NCBI RefSeq assembly: GCF_002332255.1
Contig: NZ_NRGW01000001.1
Span: 1,488,001 to 1,552,000, forward strand
Reading direction: 5' to 3'
From: Halomonas sp. JB37
GTDB taxonomy: Bacteria; Pseudomonadota; Gammaproteobacteria; Pseudomonadales; Halomonadaceae
Length of the DNA: 64,000 bases
The notes beneath the pieces are model-generated. The model was not told the origin of the DNA, did not search any database, and saw nothing but the letters and a program-made list of their open reading frames with translations. The position numbers and the translations under genes were made by a program. Below, one piece after another: positions 1-9,261 of this stretch; position 1 is the first letter of the stretch; every line of letters starts with the position of its first letter.

Positions 1-508
1 GCAAATCAATGATCGCTGGAGCAGTGGCTATGAATGGCTCTACGATGATCATCGTGAACGTACCGAACGCTCAAGTGTGGATGTGCGTTATCGCCATCCT
101 GAAGGGCACGTAGTGAACCTTGGCTACCGTTGGGAGATCGAAGGGTTCGACCCCGGCGTTTTGCCTGATGATGACGGCTTTCGCGACTACAGTCGTGAAG
201 AGTGGGATTTGTCGTTTGCCTGGAAAGCCAGCCCTAGCATTGATTTGATTGGCAGCTACCTGCACGATCAGACCAATAATCGCCCGCTTGAGCAATTGGC
301 AGGCGTCCAGTGGAATAATTGCTGCTATGGCCTTCAGGTCGTCTGGCGCGAATGGATAGACGACGATGACACCGCCCGCATTGACGACGATTTTAAAGAT
401 CGCGGCTTGTTTTTACGCTTCGTATTCCGTGGTTTAGGCGGCGTTGGACAGGACGCAGATAGCTATTTTGAACAGACCATTCCTGGCTACCGTCCGACTG
501 CACTATAA
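1..508 (+). CDS. lptD: LPS-assembly protein LptD, C-terminal part (cut by window edge)
   Basis: The reading frame is open from base 2 and ends at 508, so only about the last 168 residues are present. LptD is the outer-membrane beta-barrel that inserts lipopolysaccharide into the outer leaflet. The visible part shows alternating aromatic/polar strands, a pair of adjacent cysteines (NNCCYG) as in the conserved C-terminal cysteine pair used for disulphide control, and a closing segment (FRGLGGVG...IPGYRP) like that of LptD proteins. It lies directly upstream of surA, the usual lptD-surA-pdxA-rsmA-apaG order. Any start codon inside the window would be spurious. Confidence 0.93.
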   Translation, partial: QINDRWSSGYEWLYDDHRERTERSSVDVRYRHPEGHVVNLGYRWEIEGFDPGVLPDDDGFRDYSREEWDLSFAWKASPSIDLIGSYLHDQTNNRPLEQLAGVQWNNCCYGLQVVWREWIDDDDTARIDDDFKDRGLFLRFVFRGLGGVGQDADSYFEQTIPGYRPTAL

Positions 509-546
509 CGACATCCATCGATTGGCTAATGAAAGAGACGTTTGTT

Positions 547-1572
547 ATGAAAATGAAAAAGCCCCTGCTAGGCCGTATGAAACAGCTCTCTGCCGGCAGC
601 GTACTGGCGCTGTGTGTGGGTGCAGGCGTTGCGCTCGCTCCGCTTACAGTGAATGCGCAAAATTTCCAGTCTACTCAGCGGCAAGCGTTAGATAGCGTGG
701 TCGCGGTGGTAAATAATGACGTCATTATGCGCAGCAATTTAAATGGACGGATGGCGCAAGTTGAGCAGCAGGCCCAGGCTCGCGGTGGCAATCTTCCTCC
801 GCGTTCTCAGTTAGAGAGGCAGGTGCTTGAGCGCATGGTGATGGAAGAAATTCAGATGCAGATGGCGGAAGATGCCAATCTCAGCATTAACGATACCGAG
901 CTAAATGCGCAGGTACGTTCGATTGCTGAATCTAACGACATGACGCTAGATGAGTTTGCCGATGCGGTAGAGGCCGATGGCATCACATTAGCTAGCGTGC
1001 GCGATGAGGTGCGCCGTGAAATGCTTATGCGCCAAGTGCAGCAGCGTCAAATCAGCAATCGCGTAACGGTAAGCGATCGCGACGTTGACCGCTTCTTAAG
1101 CCAGCAGCCTAGCCAGCCGGGCAGCCAGAACTTTATTGAGGAAAGTCGTGCTCGCCATGTGCTGGTTGCACTGACCCCAACGCGCGATGAAAACCAGGCG
1201 CGCGCACGGGCTGAAGACGTTCGCGAGCGCTTATCAGGCGGTGCTGATTTTGCTTCATTAGCGCGCGAATATAGTGACGACAGCGGCAGCGCGCTTAATG
1301 GCGGTGAGCTTGGCTGGGTTCGCCCCGGTCAGACTGTACCCGCGTTTGAAGAAGCCATGCGCGGTCTTGATATTAATCAAGTATCTGCGCCTGTGCGCTC
1401 GCAGTTTGGTTATCACGTGATCCAGGTTGAGGAGCGCCGCCGTCAGGACGTTACCCAAGAAAGCCAGCGTGAGCAGGTGCGCCAAGCGATTTTCCAACGC
1501 CGTGCTAATGAAGAGCTGGAAACGTGGCAGCAGGAAATTCGCTCTCAGGCCTTTGTCGATATTCGCCTCTGA
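547..1572 (+). CDS. surA: Periplasmic chaperone / peptidyl-prolyl isomerase SurA
   Basis: SurA escorts unfolded beta-barrel proteins, including LptD, through the periplasm. An N-terminal signal peptide (KMKK start, hydrophobic core, VNAQ cleavage region) is followed by the SurA N domain (DSVVAVVNNDVI) and one parvulin domain at roughly residues 195-300 (ARHVLVAL, GGELGWVRPG, FGYHVIQVE). At 341 residues it is shorter than E. coli SurA (428), which has two parvulin domains; only one is visible here. I chose ATG 547 because AAAGAG lies about 9 bases upstream; an in-frame ATG at 529 has no clear ribosome binding site. The stop overlaps the pdxA start (TGATG). Confidence 0.92.
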   Translation: MKMKKPLLGRMKQLSAGSVLALCVGAGVALAPLTVNAQNFQSTQRQALDSVVAVVNNDVIMRSNLNGRMAQVEQQAQARGGNLPPRSQLERQVLERMVMEEIQMQMAEDANLSINDTELNAQVRSIAESNDMTLDEFADAVEADGITLASVRDEVRREMLMRQVQQRQISNRVTVSDRDVDRFLSQQPSQPGSQNFIEESRARHVLVALTPTRDENQARARAEDVRERLSGGADFASLAREYSDDSGSALNGGELGWVRPGQTVPAFEEAMRGLDINQVSAPVRSQFGYHVIQVEERRRQDVTQESQREQVRQAIFQRRANEELETWQQEIRSQAFVDIRL

Positions 1573-2633
1573 TGCCTGCTAGTGCATTGACGAAAGCTAG
1601 CGCTGCGCCGGTGGTCATCACCACCGGCGAACCGGCGGGCATTGGTCCCGAGCTAACGCTAATGCTGGCGGCGCAGGGCCTGCTGCCCGCCAATGCTGTG
1701 GCCATTGGCGACCCGGAGATGCTGCGCCAGCGTGCCGCCTCGCTGGGGTTGGACATCCCGATTGTTGAATGTTCGCCCGGTGAATGCCCGTTGGGCAATC
1801 ATCGCTTGCCCGTTTGGCCGGTGGCGCTTAGCGCGCCTGTAACGCCTGGCGTGCTCAACCCTGCCAATGCTGACTACGTGTTAGCCACCTTGGCGCTTGC
1901 AGTCGATGCCTGCCAGCAAGGCCAGGCGTCGGCAATGGTAACGGCGCCGCTGCACAAAGGCGTGATCATTGAAGGCGGGCACGTTGGTTTTACCGGCCAT
2001 ACCGAATGGCTGCGCGATGCCTGCGGTGTTGATGAGGTAGTCATGATGCTCGCTACTGACGCGGCGCTGCATGCAACGTCGCCAAGCTGGCAGGGCAGTG
2101 GTGATCTACGCGTTGCGTTAGTGACCACGCATTTGCCTTTACGCAACGTTGCCGATGCCATCACCTATGAGCGAGTTATTCGCATTAGCCATTTGCTCGC
2201 GGCGGATTTGCAGCGTCAGTTTAACATTGCTAAACCGCGTATCGCGGTGTGTGGCTTAAATCCCCATGCCGGTGAGGATGGACACTTAGGGCGCGAAGAG
2301 CTCGATATTATTATTCCGGCGCTTGATGCGCTGCGCGCAGAGGGAATGGATATTCACGGCCCGCTGCCTGCCGATACGCTATTTACGCCTAGGCATTTGG
2401 CGGGTGTTGACGCCGTGCTGGCGATGTATCATGACCAAGGGTTGGCCGTGCTCAAATACGCAGGCTTTGGCCAAGCTGCCAACATTACCCTGGGTTTGCC
2501 GCTAGTGCGCACCTCTGTTGATCATGGCACTGCGTTAGGGTTGGCAGGCAAAGGCTTGGCAGACCCCAGTAGCTTAAAGGTGGCGATTACGCTGGCGCGC
2601 CGTTTAGCCGCGCAGCGCGGTGGGGCCAGATAG
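1572..2633 (+). CDS. pdxA: 4-hydroxythreonine-4-phosphate dehydrogenase PdxA
   Basis: PdxA oxidises 4-phosphohydroxy-L-threonine in the DXP-dependent route to pyridoxal 5'-phosphate, with NAD and a divalent metal. The start is taken at 1572, where ATG overlaps the surA stop (TGATG), giving 353 residues, near the family length of about 330. Family motifs include TTGEPAGIGPE near the N-terminus, GFTGHTEWL, CGLNPHAGE with a metal-binding His, and MYHDQGL. The longer frame back to 1524 runs inside surA and is unlikely. Translational coupling with surA is the simplest reading. Confidence 0.95.
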   Translation: MPASALTKASAAPVVITTGEPAGIGPELTLMLAAQGLLPANAVAIGDPEMLRQRAASLGLDIPIVECSPGECPLGNHRLPVWPVALSAPVTPGVLNPANADYVLATLALAVDACQQGQASAMVTAPLHKGVIIEGGHVGFTGHTEWLRDACGVDEVVMMLATDAALHATSPSWQGSGDLRVALVTTHLPLRNVADAITYERVIRISHLLAADLQRQFNIAKPRIAVCGLNPHAGEDGHLGREELDIIIPALDALRAEGMDIHGPLPADTLFTPRHLAGVDAVLAMYHDQGLAVLKYAGFGQAANITLGLPLVRTSVDHGTALGLAGKGLADPSSLKVAITLARRLAAQRGGAR

Positions 2634-2699
2634 TTAAGATCGTGCCTCGGCTGCCACCCATACTCCTGATTGAAACTGCTTTCCAAGGAACACCGCTTG

Positions 2700-3527
2700 A
2701 TGTCTCATGTGCCCCAGCACCGCGCTCGTAAACGCTTTGGTCAAAATTTTTTACGTGATCTTGGTATTATTTCGCGGATTGTACGCGCCGTTGGCCCTCG
2801 CTCAACGGACCGTTTAGTTGAAATTGGCCCAGGGCAGGGCGCGCTGACCGAACCGCTGCTTGAAGCCGCCGGGCACCTGGAGGTCATTGAGCTTGACCGT
2901 GATCTAATTCCCGGTTTGCGCGTACAGTTTTTTAATTATCCCGATTTTGTTATCCATGAAGGCGATGCGCTCAAGTTTGATTTTGCGGCGCTAAAAGGCG
3001 ATGGGCCTGCGCTGCGGGTAGTGGGTAATCTTCCTTACAATATTTCCACACCGTTGATTGTGCACTTGCTAGCGGCTGGCGATGCCATTGCCGATATGCA
3101 CTTTATGCTACAAAAAGAGGTGGTTGAGCGTTTAGCGGCAGAGCCAGGCGGCACCGATTGGGGGCGCCTTTCGGTTATGGCGCAATACTATTGCCACGTT
3201 GAACAGCTATTTATTGTTCCGCCTGAAGCATTTGTTCCGCAGCCTAAGGTTGATTCGGCGATTGTGCGCTTAACGCCTCACGAGGCGCTTCCTCACACCG
3301 CCGATGATCCGGCGCTATTATTTGAGTTGGTCAAGCTTGCTTTCGGCCAGCGGCGCAAAACGCTGCGCAATAACTTCAAAGGGCGCGTCAGCCCCGCGAC
3401 ACTGGAAGATCTTGGTATTGATCCGGTGCGCCGGCCGCAGACCTTAACGGTGGTCGAGTACGTTGCCATTGCCAATCGTGTGGCTGCGGATGAGCACGCG
3501 AGCGGCGACCAGGGCAGCGAAGGGTGA
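2700..3527 (+). CDS. rsmA: 16S rRNA (A1518/A1519) dimethyltransferase RsmA (KsgA)
   Basis: RsmA dimethylates two adjacent adenines at the 3' end of 16S rRNA using S-adenosylmethionine and acts as a late check on small-subunit assembly. The protein begins with the typical RKRFGQNFL segment, has SAM motif I (VEIGPGQGALT) and the catalytic NLPYNIS motif, and a C-terminal helical domain with FGQRRKTLRNN. Its 275 residues match the family. ATG 2700 is preferred over 2670 because the family N-terminus starts just before RARKRFGQ. It overlaps apaG by four bases (GTGA). Confidence 0.95.
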   Translation: MSHVPQHRARKRFGQNFLRDLGIISRIVRAVGPRSTDRLVEIGPGQGALTEPLLEAAGHLEVIELDRDLIPGLRVQFFNYPDFVIHEGDALKFDFAALKGDGPALRVVGNLPYNISTPLIVHLLAAGDAIADMHFMLQKEVVERLAAEPGGTDWGRLSVMAQYYCHVEQLFIVPPEAFVPQPKVDSAIVRLTPHEALPHTADDPALLFELVKLAFGQRRKTLRNNFKGRVSPATLEDLGIDPVRRPQTLTVVEYVAIANRVAADEHASGDQGSEG

Positions 3528-3901
3528 GTGGTCTAGCGATTGAGGTGAGCGTTGATCCGAGCTACCGCGCCGATGAGTCTAATGATGGGGAGCTGCGCTA
3601 CGTCTTTAGTTATACCGTCACGGTGCATAACCAAAGCCCTCACAGCGTTCAGCTTATGGCGCGCTACTGGAAGATTACTCAGGGCGGCGGAGACTGCCAA
3701 GAAGTGCGCGGCAAAGGCGTGGTTGGCCAGCAGCCGTTAATAGGTCCTGGGCAGAGTTTTCGCTATACCAGTCGCGCTATTCTGCAAACCCCGGTAGGGG
3801 TGATGGAAGGTGCTTACACATTGTTAGACACCTCCACACAGCGAGTCTTTGAAGTGCCTATTACACCTTTTAGGCTGGCAGCTCCCCTTCAGCTGCATTA
3901 A
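3524..3901 (+). CDS. apaG: ApaG (Co2+/Mg2+ efflux-associated) protein
   Basis: A 125-residue single-domain protein of the ApaG/DUF525 family, an immunoglobulin-like fold. Typical segments are FSYTVTVHNQSP, ARYWKITQGGG, GVVGQQPLIGPGQSFRYTS and VMEGAYTL. It starts with GTG overlapping the rsmA stop, so it is probably translationally coupled. In enterobacteria apaG sits between rsmA and apaH. Here that link is broken by a minus-strand oxidoreductase locus between apaG and apaH. The biochemical role of ApaG is not settled. Confidence 0.93.
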   Translation: MSGLAIEVSVDPSYRADESNDGELRYVFSYTVTVHNQSPHSVQLMARYWKITQGGGDCQEVRGKGVVGQQPLIGPGQSFRYTSRAILQTPVGVMEGAYTLLDTSTQRVFEVPITPFRLAAPLQLH

Positions 3902-3925
3902 TCGTGGCTCGCTGCTGCGAGCGCT

Positions 3926-5358
3926 TTAGGCGCTCGTCAATCGGCTGTCTAGATGATCGCAAAGGCGGAGTGCCAGTTGAACCAGCGTCAGCGTAGGGTT
4001 GGCGTGCCCGACACTGGCAAACACGCTGGACCCCGCGACATAGACGTTATCCTGAGCAAACAGGCGGCAATCAGGGTTGACGATGCCTTGCTCTGCATCC
4101 AGGCTCATGCGCGTGCCGCCCATGTGGTGGCGCCCGGCGAGCTCTCCGTCTGAGGGGAGTTGTACTGGCGTCTCTGCTAGCCAATCTGCCAATTGCAGCC
4201 GGCCGAGATCATTCTCTCGCAGATATTCCCCCAGCATCAGCATACTTTCGCGAATCGTGTGGCGATCAAGGTCAGACTGCTGCCATACCAACCGGCTGCG
4301 CGGTACGCCCAGGCTATCAACATCATCACTCAGCTCAATATGATTGTCATAGCGAGGCTCTTGTTCCCAGGCGGCTCTTAACACTGCGCCGTGCATCACG
4401 CGCCCTTGGGCTTGCCAGGTATGTAGTCGCCCCGCTAGCGTCGGTGCTTGCTCAGCAAGCTCATCCACTAATGTTTGGGTGGCCTCAGTGTTCATGCGGT
4501 GCAAGCGCAGCCCGCAGTTTAGTATCTGGCGTGAGGCGATGGCCTGTGCATCCGGAGAAAGAAACACATTGTACTCGTCTTCCAAGCCCAGAGCCGCAGG
4601 CTCGAACATGAGTGCCTTGCCCACCGTGGCATGCGGGTGCTCCATCCAGTAGCGGCCTAGCGTAGCATCTTGAGGGATTAGCTGACCGTTTGCCTGTTGA
4701 TTGCACCACAGCAGTAGGCGAGAATTTTCTATGCCACCGCAGGCCATTACAAAGTAGCGCGCCCGCACTTGGCGAGAGTCGCCGGCGTAGTTTTTAAACG
4801 TTGCGCTAGTGACTGCGCCGTCAAGCGTTTCCAGCGCTACCAAGTTGGCCGTTAGGTGGCTGATTCGCTAAGCGTGGCGGCATATTTTTCTTTTAGGCGC
4901 GTTGGATTGCCGAGCGAAAAGTAGATGCGTTTAAATCCTGACCCAGCGATGGGCTGGTCGGCAGGCAGCGGTGCTAAATCCAGTATGCTGGCAGCGGTGC
5001 TGTAATAAGGCGAGATTGCGTCGCGCGCAATTGGCCAAGCTGTCTCGCTGGAAGCCGACTTAGCGGTAAAGTCGTAGCGATCAAGCGGGCGACAAACGCC
5101 GCCCCAGTGGTTGGTTGACCCGCCTAAATAGCGTAAGCGCGCGCCATAAAGAGGAATATAAGCGTCGCAGACCGTTTCGCCTCGATAGCTGTCCTGGGAG
5201 CGCTCGCTGTAGTCGGCATCGCCACCCTCGCAGAGCAGAACGCGGTGCCCGCGTTCTGCCAGCGTGACTGCCATTGCAATGCCCGCTGCGCCAGCGCCAA
5301 TAATGCACACGTCGATTGCGTCACCGTGCTCGCTAATGTCCTCAAAATCAATATACAT
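3926..5358 (-). pseudogene. GMC-type FAD oxidoreductase, frameshifted
   Basis: Two adjacent minus-strand frames together make one glucose-methanol-choline oxidoreductase. The 5' part (5358-4852) has the FAD-binding GAGAAG motif and GGSTNHWGG. The 3' part (from about 4865 to 3926) has ACGGIENSRLLL, a HHMGGTRMS segment and the C-terminal AGSSVFASVGHANPTLT block. Near 4850-4870 the first frame ends in a TAA while the second is open through it, and the usual connecting segment before ANLVALE looks shortened, so a small deletion is likely. Homologues act on sugars or gluconate; the substrate here cannot be told. The 3' half alone would lack the FAD fold. A sequencing error at this point is the alternative. 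Confidence 0.75.
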
Positions 5359-5534
5359 TAGCGATCACTGTCATTAAGAAGCCAGCCTTTCACCATCATC
5401 GGCGTGGGGCGCGCAGACGTTTTAGCGGCAGCGTTGGCGGCAGGCAGTAGTGTGGTGCCGGGTAGCAGTGCCGCACCAATGCCAGCCAAAGTGGCAGCGC
5501 GTAGTAGTCCGCGGCGAGTATAGTCCAGGGTCAT
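5358..5534 (-). CDS. Small twin-arginine leader protein next to the GMC oxidoreductase
   Basis: A 58-residue protein that is almost entirely a Tat signal: TRRGLLRAA, a hydrophobic stretch, then ANAAA, followed by about 20 residues ending in WLLNDSDR. ATG 5534 has AAGGA upstream; the frame could extend to 5621 but without such a site. Its stop overlaps the GMC start (TAATG), so the two were translated together. Gluconate dehydrogenase-like enzymes often have a Tat-tagged small subunit that carries the FAD subunit out of the cell. This protein may be a minimal or eroded version of that subunit; this is inference. Confidence 0.6.
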   Translation of the reverse strand: MTLDYTRRGLLRAATLAGIGAALLPGTTLLPAANAAAKTSARPTPMMVKGWLLNDSDR

Positions 5535-5739
5535 TTGAGTATCGTTTTCCTTAACGGTCGCTGCGTGTAATGACGATAAGTTTACTATGACTATATAGTG
5601 GCGCAGGTGCCGCTTTTTCACCAGTTCATTTGATCAATGCTTAGCCAAAAGAGTGAGCGAGCGTCGCATGCAAGCAGCAGGTGAGATGGTAGTATTTAGG
5701 GTAGTATTTAGCCCACTTATTTCATAAAAGGCCTCCCGC

Positions 5740-6588
5740 ATGAGCACCTATGCGATCGGCGATTTACACGGCTGCCACGTTGAATTCGTGACGCTACTAG
5801 AACGCATCAGCTTTAATCCCGCGCGCGATACACTTTGGTTAGTGGGTGATTTGATTAATCGTGGCCCCGGATCACTAGAATGCCTGCGCGAAGTACGGGC
5901 GCTGGGCAATGCCGCGCGAAGCGTATTGGGTAATCATGACTTTCATTTGCTCGTGCTAGCTCGCGGTGGCGGTAAGCTTAAAAAAAACGACACCTTTAGC
6001 CAATTACTGGACGCCCCTGATCGCGAGGCGCTGTTGGACTGGCTACAAAGCCTGCCGCTTAGCGTTTGTGAAAACAATACGCTGATGACGCACGCCGGCG
6101 TGCTGCCCCAGTGGAGCGTGGCACAAACCGAGTTGCGAGGGCTAGAGATCCAGGCCGCGCTGGCGAGTGAAACATCTGGCCAGTTCTTGGCGGCGCTATT
6201 TGGCAATCAGCCGGATACGTGGCAAGACGACATCGATGGCATCGATCGACTTCGTTTGATTGTTAATGTGTTAACAAGAATGCGCTTTATCGATGCTCAG
6301 GGGCGCTTGGACTTCGCCGCTAAAGAAGGGCTAGACAGCGCTCCGCCAGGGTTTTTGCCCTGGTTTCAGTACCCGAGAGACGATGATGCGCAGCTACTTT
6401 TTGGCCACTGGGCAGCGCTAGAAGGTAAAACGCCACAGGCGAAAATTTCCGTTGAGGCGCTTGATACCGGTTGCGTATGGGGAGGACGCTTGACCGCGCT
6501 TAATCTAGACAGCGGCGAGCGAACTAGCGTGGCGTGCGCTGAAGCCCTCGCATGCTCAGACCGTGCACAGAGCAAGCCGAGGTGGTGA
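5740..6588 (+). CDS. apaH: Symmetrical bis(5'-nucleosyl)-tetraphosphatase ApaH
   Basis: ApaH hydrolyses Ap4A to two ADP and also removes Np4 caps from RNA. The protein has the metallophosphoesterase motifs GDLHGC (residues 7-12), GDLINRG and GNHD, followed by the ApaH-specific [10 protein letters not shown] segment and FGHWAAL near the C-terminus. Its 282 residues match the family. An AAAAGGCC segment lies upstream of ATG 5740. The stop codon overlaps the cca start (TGATG). Confidence 0.95.
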   Translation: MSTYAIGDLHGCHVEFVTLLERISFNPARDTLWLVGDLINRGPGSLECLREVRALGNAARSVLGNHDFHLLVLARGGGKLKKNDTFSQLLDAPDREALLDWLQSLPLSVCENNTLMTHAGVLPQWSVAQTELRGLEIQAALASETSGQFLAALFGNQPDTWQDDIDGIDRLRLIVNVLTRMRFIDAQGRLDFAAKEGLDSAPPGFLPWFQYPRDDDAQLLFGHWAALEGKTPQAKISVEALDTGCVWGGRLTALNLDSGERTSVACAEALACSDRAQSKPRW

Positions 6589-7715
6589 TGAAAGAGCAGC
6601 ATGCCGACCCGCGCTTGGCGGGCCTAAACGTATATCGCGTCGGTGGCGCGGTGCGTGATGCACTGCTGGGTTGGCCGGTGGTTGATAATGACTGGGTGGT
6701 TGTCGGTGCAACGCCCGATGACATGCGCAAACGCGGTTTTAAGCCGGTGGGGCGAGACTTTCCAGTGTTCTTACACCCGGAGAGCGCTGAGGAGTACGCC
6801 CTGGCGCGCACCGAGCGTAAGTCTGGTCATGGCTATGCTGGCTTTGAAGTGCATGCAAGCCCCGATGTTACGCTGGAAGAAGATCTATTGCGGCGCGATT
6901 TAACCATTAATGCCATCGCGCAAAGTCGCCAAGGTGAATTGACCGATCCGTTTAATGGTCAGGGCGATATTGAGCAACGGCTACTGCGGCATGTTTCGCC
7001 AGCGTTTAGCGAAGACCCGCTGAGAGTGCTGCGCACGGCGCGCTTTTTGGCCCGCTATTGCTTGCTTGGCTTCACTATTGCTCGCGATACGCTGGCTCTG
7101 ATGCGTCAAGTGAGCCTAAGTGGCGAGCTTGAGCACCTTGCCGCTGAGCGTGTATGGGTGGAAACCGAAAAAGCGCTGGGTGAGCCAAGCCCTGATATTT
7201 ATTTCACAGCGCTTGAGCGCTGTGCAGCGCTAGCTGTTTGGTGGCCCGAGCTATCCGGCCAAGCGTTAGAGAAGGGCCTTGCGGCACTGGCTCATACTCC
7301 CGCAGGGAGTGCATTAGCCGTGGCCCACTGGCGCTATGCCCAGCTGGTGTCGCCCCTTAGCGTTAATGATCGTGAGGCTCTGGCCGTACGGCTAAAGCTG
7401 CCTAACGCGGTGGCCCAGCTGGCCCGCCATACGGCGCTTACCCATGGAATGCTTGGCGATAGATTGGATGGCCCGGGCGTGCTGCACTGGCTGGAGCGCT
7501 TGGACGCCTGGCGCAAGCCTTCTCAGGTTGAAGAACAGCTGGCGCTGGTTGCTTTGCTAGCGCCAGAGCACCAGGCGCAGCTTGAGCGCGCTTGGCAAGC
7601 CGCTTGCAAGGTAAGCCCGCAGTCGCTCATCGCCCAAGGCTATCAGGGGGCGGCGCTTGGTGGCGCCTTGCGAGAGCACCGCGGCCAGGCTGTGTCGCTA
7701 GCCATCACTGCGTGA
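6588..7715 (+). CDS. cca: CCA-adding tRNA nucleotidyltransferase
   Basis: Cca builds or repairs the 3' CCA end of tRNAs using CTP and ATP. Class II nucleotidyltransferase motifs are clear: [13 protein letters not shown], then DNDWVVVG with the two catalytic Asp, [23 protein letters not shown] and [18 protein letters not shown] 6588 overlaps the apaH stop (TGATG) and gives 375 residues; the longer frame from 6552 would run through apaH. E. coli Cca has a C-terminal HD phosphohydrolase domain, but I see no HD motif in the C-terminal third. The 3' end overlaps the convergent folK by 18 bases. Confidence 0.93.
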   Translation: MKEQHADPRLAGLNVYRVGGAVRDALLGWPVVDNDWVVVGATPDDMRKRGFKPVGRDFPVFLHPESAEEYALARTERKSGHGYAGFEVHASPDVTLEEDLLRRDLTINAIAQSRQGELTDPFNGQGDIEQRLLRHVSPAFSEDPLRVLRTARFLARYCLLGFTIARDTLALMRQVSLSGELEHLAAERVWVETEKALGEPSPDIYFTALERCAALAVWWPELSGQALEKGLAALAHTPAGSALAVAHWRYAQLVSPLSVNDREALAVRLKLPNAVAQLARHTALTHGMLGDRLDGPGVLHWLERLDAWRKPSQVEEQLALVALLAPEHQAQLERAWQAACKVSPQSLIAQGYQGAALGGALREHRGQAVSLAITA

Positions 7716-8219
7716 TATGACCCGGCCTCGCCAGGTGAAGTTGATCGGCCACAGGCGCTGCTCACCTAGCTCAAAGGCTTTCCATAGCGCTGCATAAGGG
7801 GTGCCGCAGAGAGGGTGGCATTCATTCGGAAGTAGCTCAGCAAGCGGCTGCAAAACAAAGGCGCTATTGGTGATCTCGCTTCGTGGGAGCGATACGCTAT
7901 CGACAATGCCGCAGGCGTCACCAACGGTTAGCAGATCAATATCGAGCGTTCGAGGGCTCAGTTTAACGGTGCTAGGCAGACGGCCATGCTCAGTTTCAAG
8001 CTGTTTGCCCCACGCCTGTAATTTGCCTGGTGCCCAGTCGCTGTAAAAGGCCACTACCGCGTTATAGAAATGGCGGCTGTCGGCAAAGCCGATCGGCTCA
8101 CTCTCAAATACACGTGAGATGGTAAGTGGGCCGAAGGTGTCAGTCAGTGCATCAAGGCAGCAGCGAATATGCCGAGTTGGGCTAATGTTGCTGCCTAAGC
8201 TGACGGTCACCAAGTTCAT
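7698..8219 (-). CDS. folK: 2-amino-4-hydroxy-6-hydroxymethyldihydropteridine pyrophosphokinase FolK
   Basis: FolK transfers pyrophosphate from ATP to 6-hydroxymethyl-7,8-dihydropterin in folate synthesis. The 173-residue protein starts [11 protein letters not shown], has [17 protein letters not shown] and the signature PRTLDIDLL containing the two metal-binding Asp. The start ATG overlaps the folB stop (ATGA), so folB-folK form a two-gene operon covering consecutive folate steps. The 3' end overlaps cca on the other strand. Confidence 0.93.
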   Translation of the reverse strand: MNLVTVSLGSNISPTRHIRCCLDALTDTFGPLTISRVFESEPIGFADSRHFYNAVVAFYSDWAPGKLQAWGKQLETEHGRLPSTVKLSPRTLDIDLLTVGDACGIVDSVSLPRSEITNSAFVLQPLAELLPNECHPLCGTPYAALWKAFELGEQRLWPINFTWRGRVISRSDG

Positions 8220-8596
8220 GCGCGTGGCTCCTGCGTTACCTCTGGCAGGCTGCCACGAGTAATTTCCAAGCCGACGCTGGCAGCGTTGGGAACGGCGCCG
8301 GGTTTACGTACCCTTAAACGTAGCCAGGTGATCGAAAACTCCGTTCGCAGGCACTCTGACAAGCGTTCGGCGAACGTTTCGACCAGGGCGAACTGATGCG
8401 CATCGGCAAACTGCTGAATACGCTGACAGATAGCCGCGTAATCTAGCGTGAGCTGCAGATCATCGGTGGCGGCTGCCGCGCGAATATCGGTCGCCAGCGT
8501 AAGATCTAGGCTCAGCGTTTGCTGAATAGAGCGCTCCCAGTCGTAGGCGCCAATGACGGTATCGACTGTTAACGCTTCAATTAAAATGCGGTCCAT
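8216..8596 (-). CDS. folB: Dihydroneopterin aldolase FolB
   Basis: FolB cleaves 7,8-dihydroneopterin to 6-hydroxymethyldihydropterin, the FolK substrate. From ATG 8596 (AGGGGATCGTGAG upstream) the protein has 126 residues, the usual size. Motifs are DTVIGAYDWERSIQQ, TLDYAAI, LVETFAERL and LRVRKPGA. The frame extends to 8680 but the family N-terminus (DRILIEAL) fits 8596. It lies head-to-head with plsY, the two starts being about 90 bases apart, so promoters for both must sit there. Confidence 0.93.
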   Translation of the reverse strand: MDRILIEALTVDTVIGAYDWERSIQQTLSLDLTLATDIRAAAATDDLQLTLDYAAICQRIQQFADAHQFALVETFAERLSECLRTEFSITWLRLRVRKPGAVPNAASVGLEITRGSLPEVTQEPRA

Positions 8597-8686
8597 CTCA
8601 CGATCCCCTGCTGCAACAAGCGAGCGATTGTACGTTAGGATGGGGTTTAACGACAGCGAGCCAGGCCACAAAGCGAGCACAGAGCG

Positions 8687-9259
8687 ATGGGGTGGATTGT
8701 GGTGGGCTACTTAAGCGGTAGTTGGTTGGCAGCGCTAAGCGTTTGCCGCTGGGCGGGCGTGGGCGATCCCCGCCGACACGGCTCGTTTAACCCTGGATTC
8801 TCCAACGTACTGCGTCTGTACGGCCCCCGCTTAGCAACCGCTACATTGTTGCTGGATGCCCTGAAAAGCATGCCGGCGGTGCTGGGCGCGAAGCTGATGA
8901 GCTGCCCGGTGTGGCTGCAAGGATTAGTCGGGCTGGCGGTGCTGCTGGGCCACAGCTTTCCATTATGGCATGGTTTTCGCGGCGGAAAGGCCGTGGCGAG
9001 TGCGTTTGGCGTGCTGCTGGTATTGGTGCCCAGCGTTGCGTTATTGAGCGCCGTGCTGTGGTCATTATTAGCATGGCGGCTAAGAGCAGCCGCGCTGGCG
9101 TCACTCATGAGCGCGCTCATCGCGCCGCTCGCCTGCGGCTGGCTGGCGCCTGACTATGTGATGGTAGTGGGCGGTTTTAGCCTACTGGTGCTGGCCCGTC
9201 ATGGCCTTAATATTCGACGCCTGAGGCGGGGCGAAGAGCCGCCTTTACGCGGCTCCTAA
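8687..9259 (+). CDS. plsY: Glycerol-3-phosphate acyltransferase PlsY
   Basis: PlsY acylates glycerol-3-phosphate from acyl-phosphate in the inner membrane, the first step of phospholipid synthesis. The 190-residue hydrophobic protein shows the three PlsY motifs: GSFNPGFSNVLRLYG (usually GSGNPGATNxxR, so GAT is replaced by GFS), GHSFPLWHGFRGGKAVAS, and RHGLNIRRLRRGEEP. About five membrane segments are visible. It ends two bases before the convergent tsaD stop. Confidence 0.9.
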   Translation: MGWIVVGYLSGSWLAALSVCRWAGVGDPRRHGSFNPGFSNVLRLYGPRLATATLLLDALKSMPAVLGAKLMSCPVWLQGLVGLAVLLGHSFPLWHGFRGGKAVASAFGVLLVLVPSVALLSAVLWSLLAWRLRAAALASLMSALIAPLACGWLAPDYVMVVGGFSLLVLARHGLNIRRLRRGEEPPLRGS

Positions 9260-9261
9260 CG

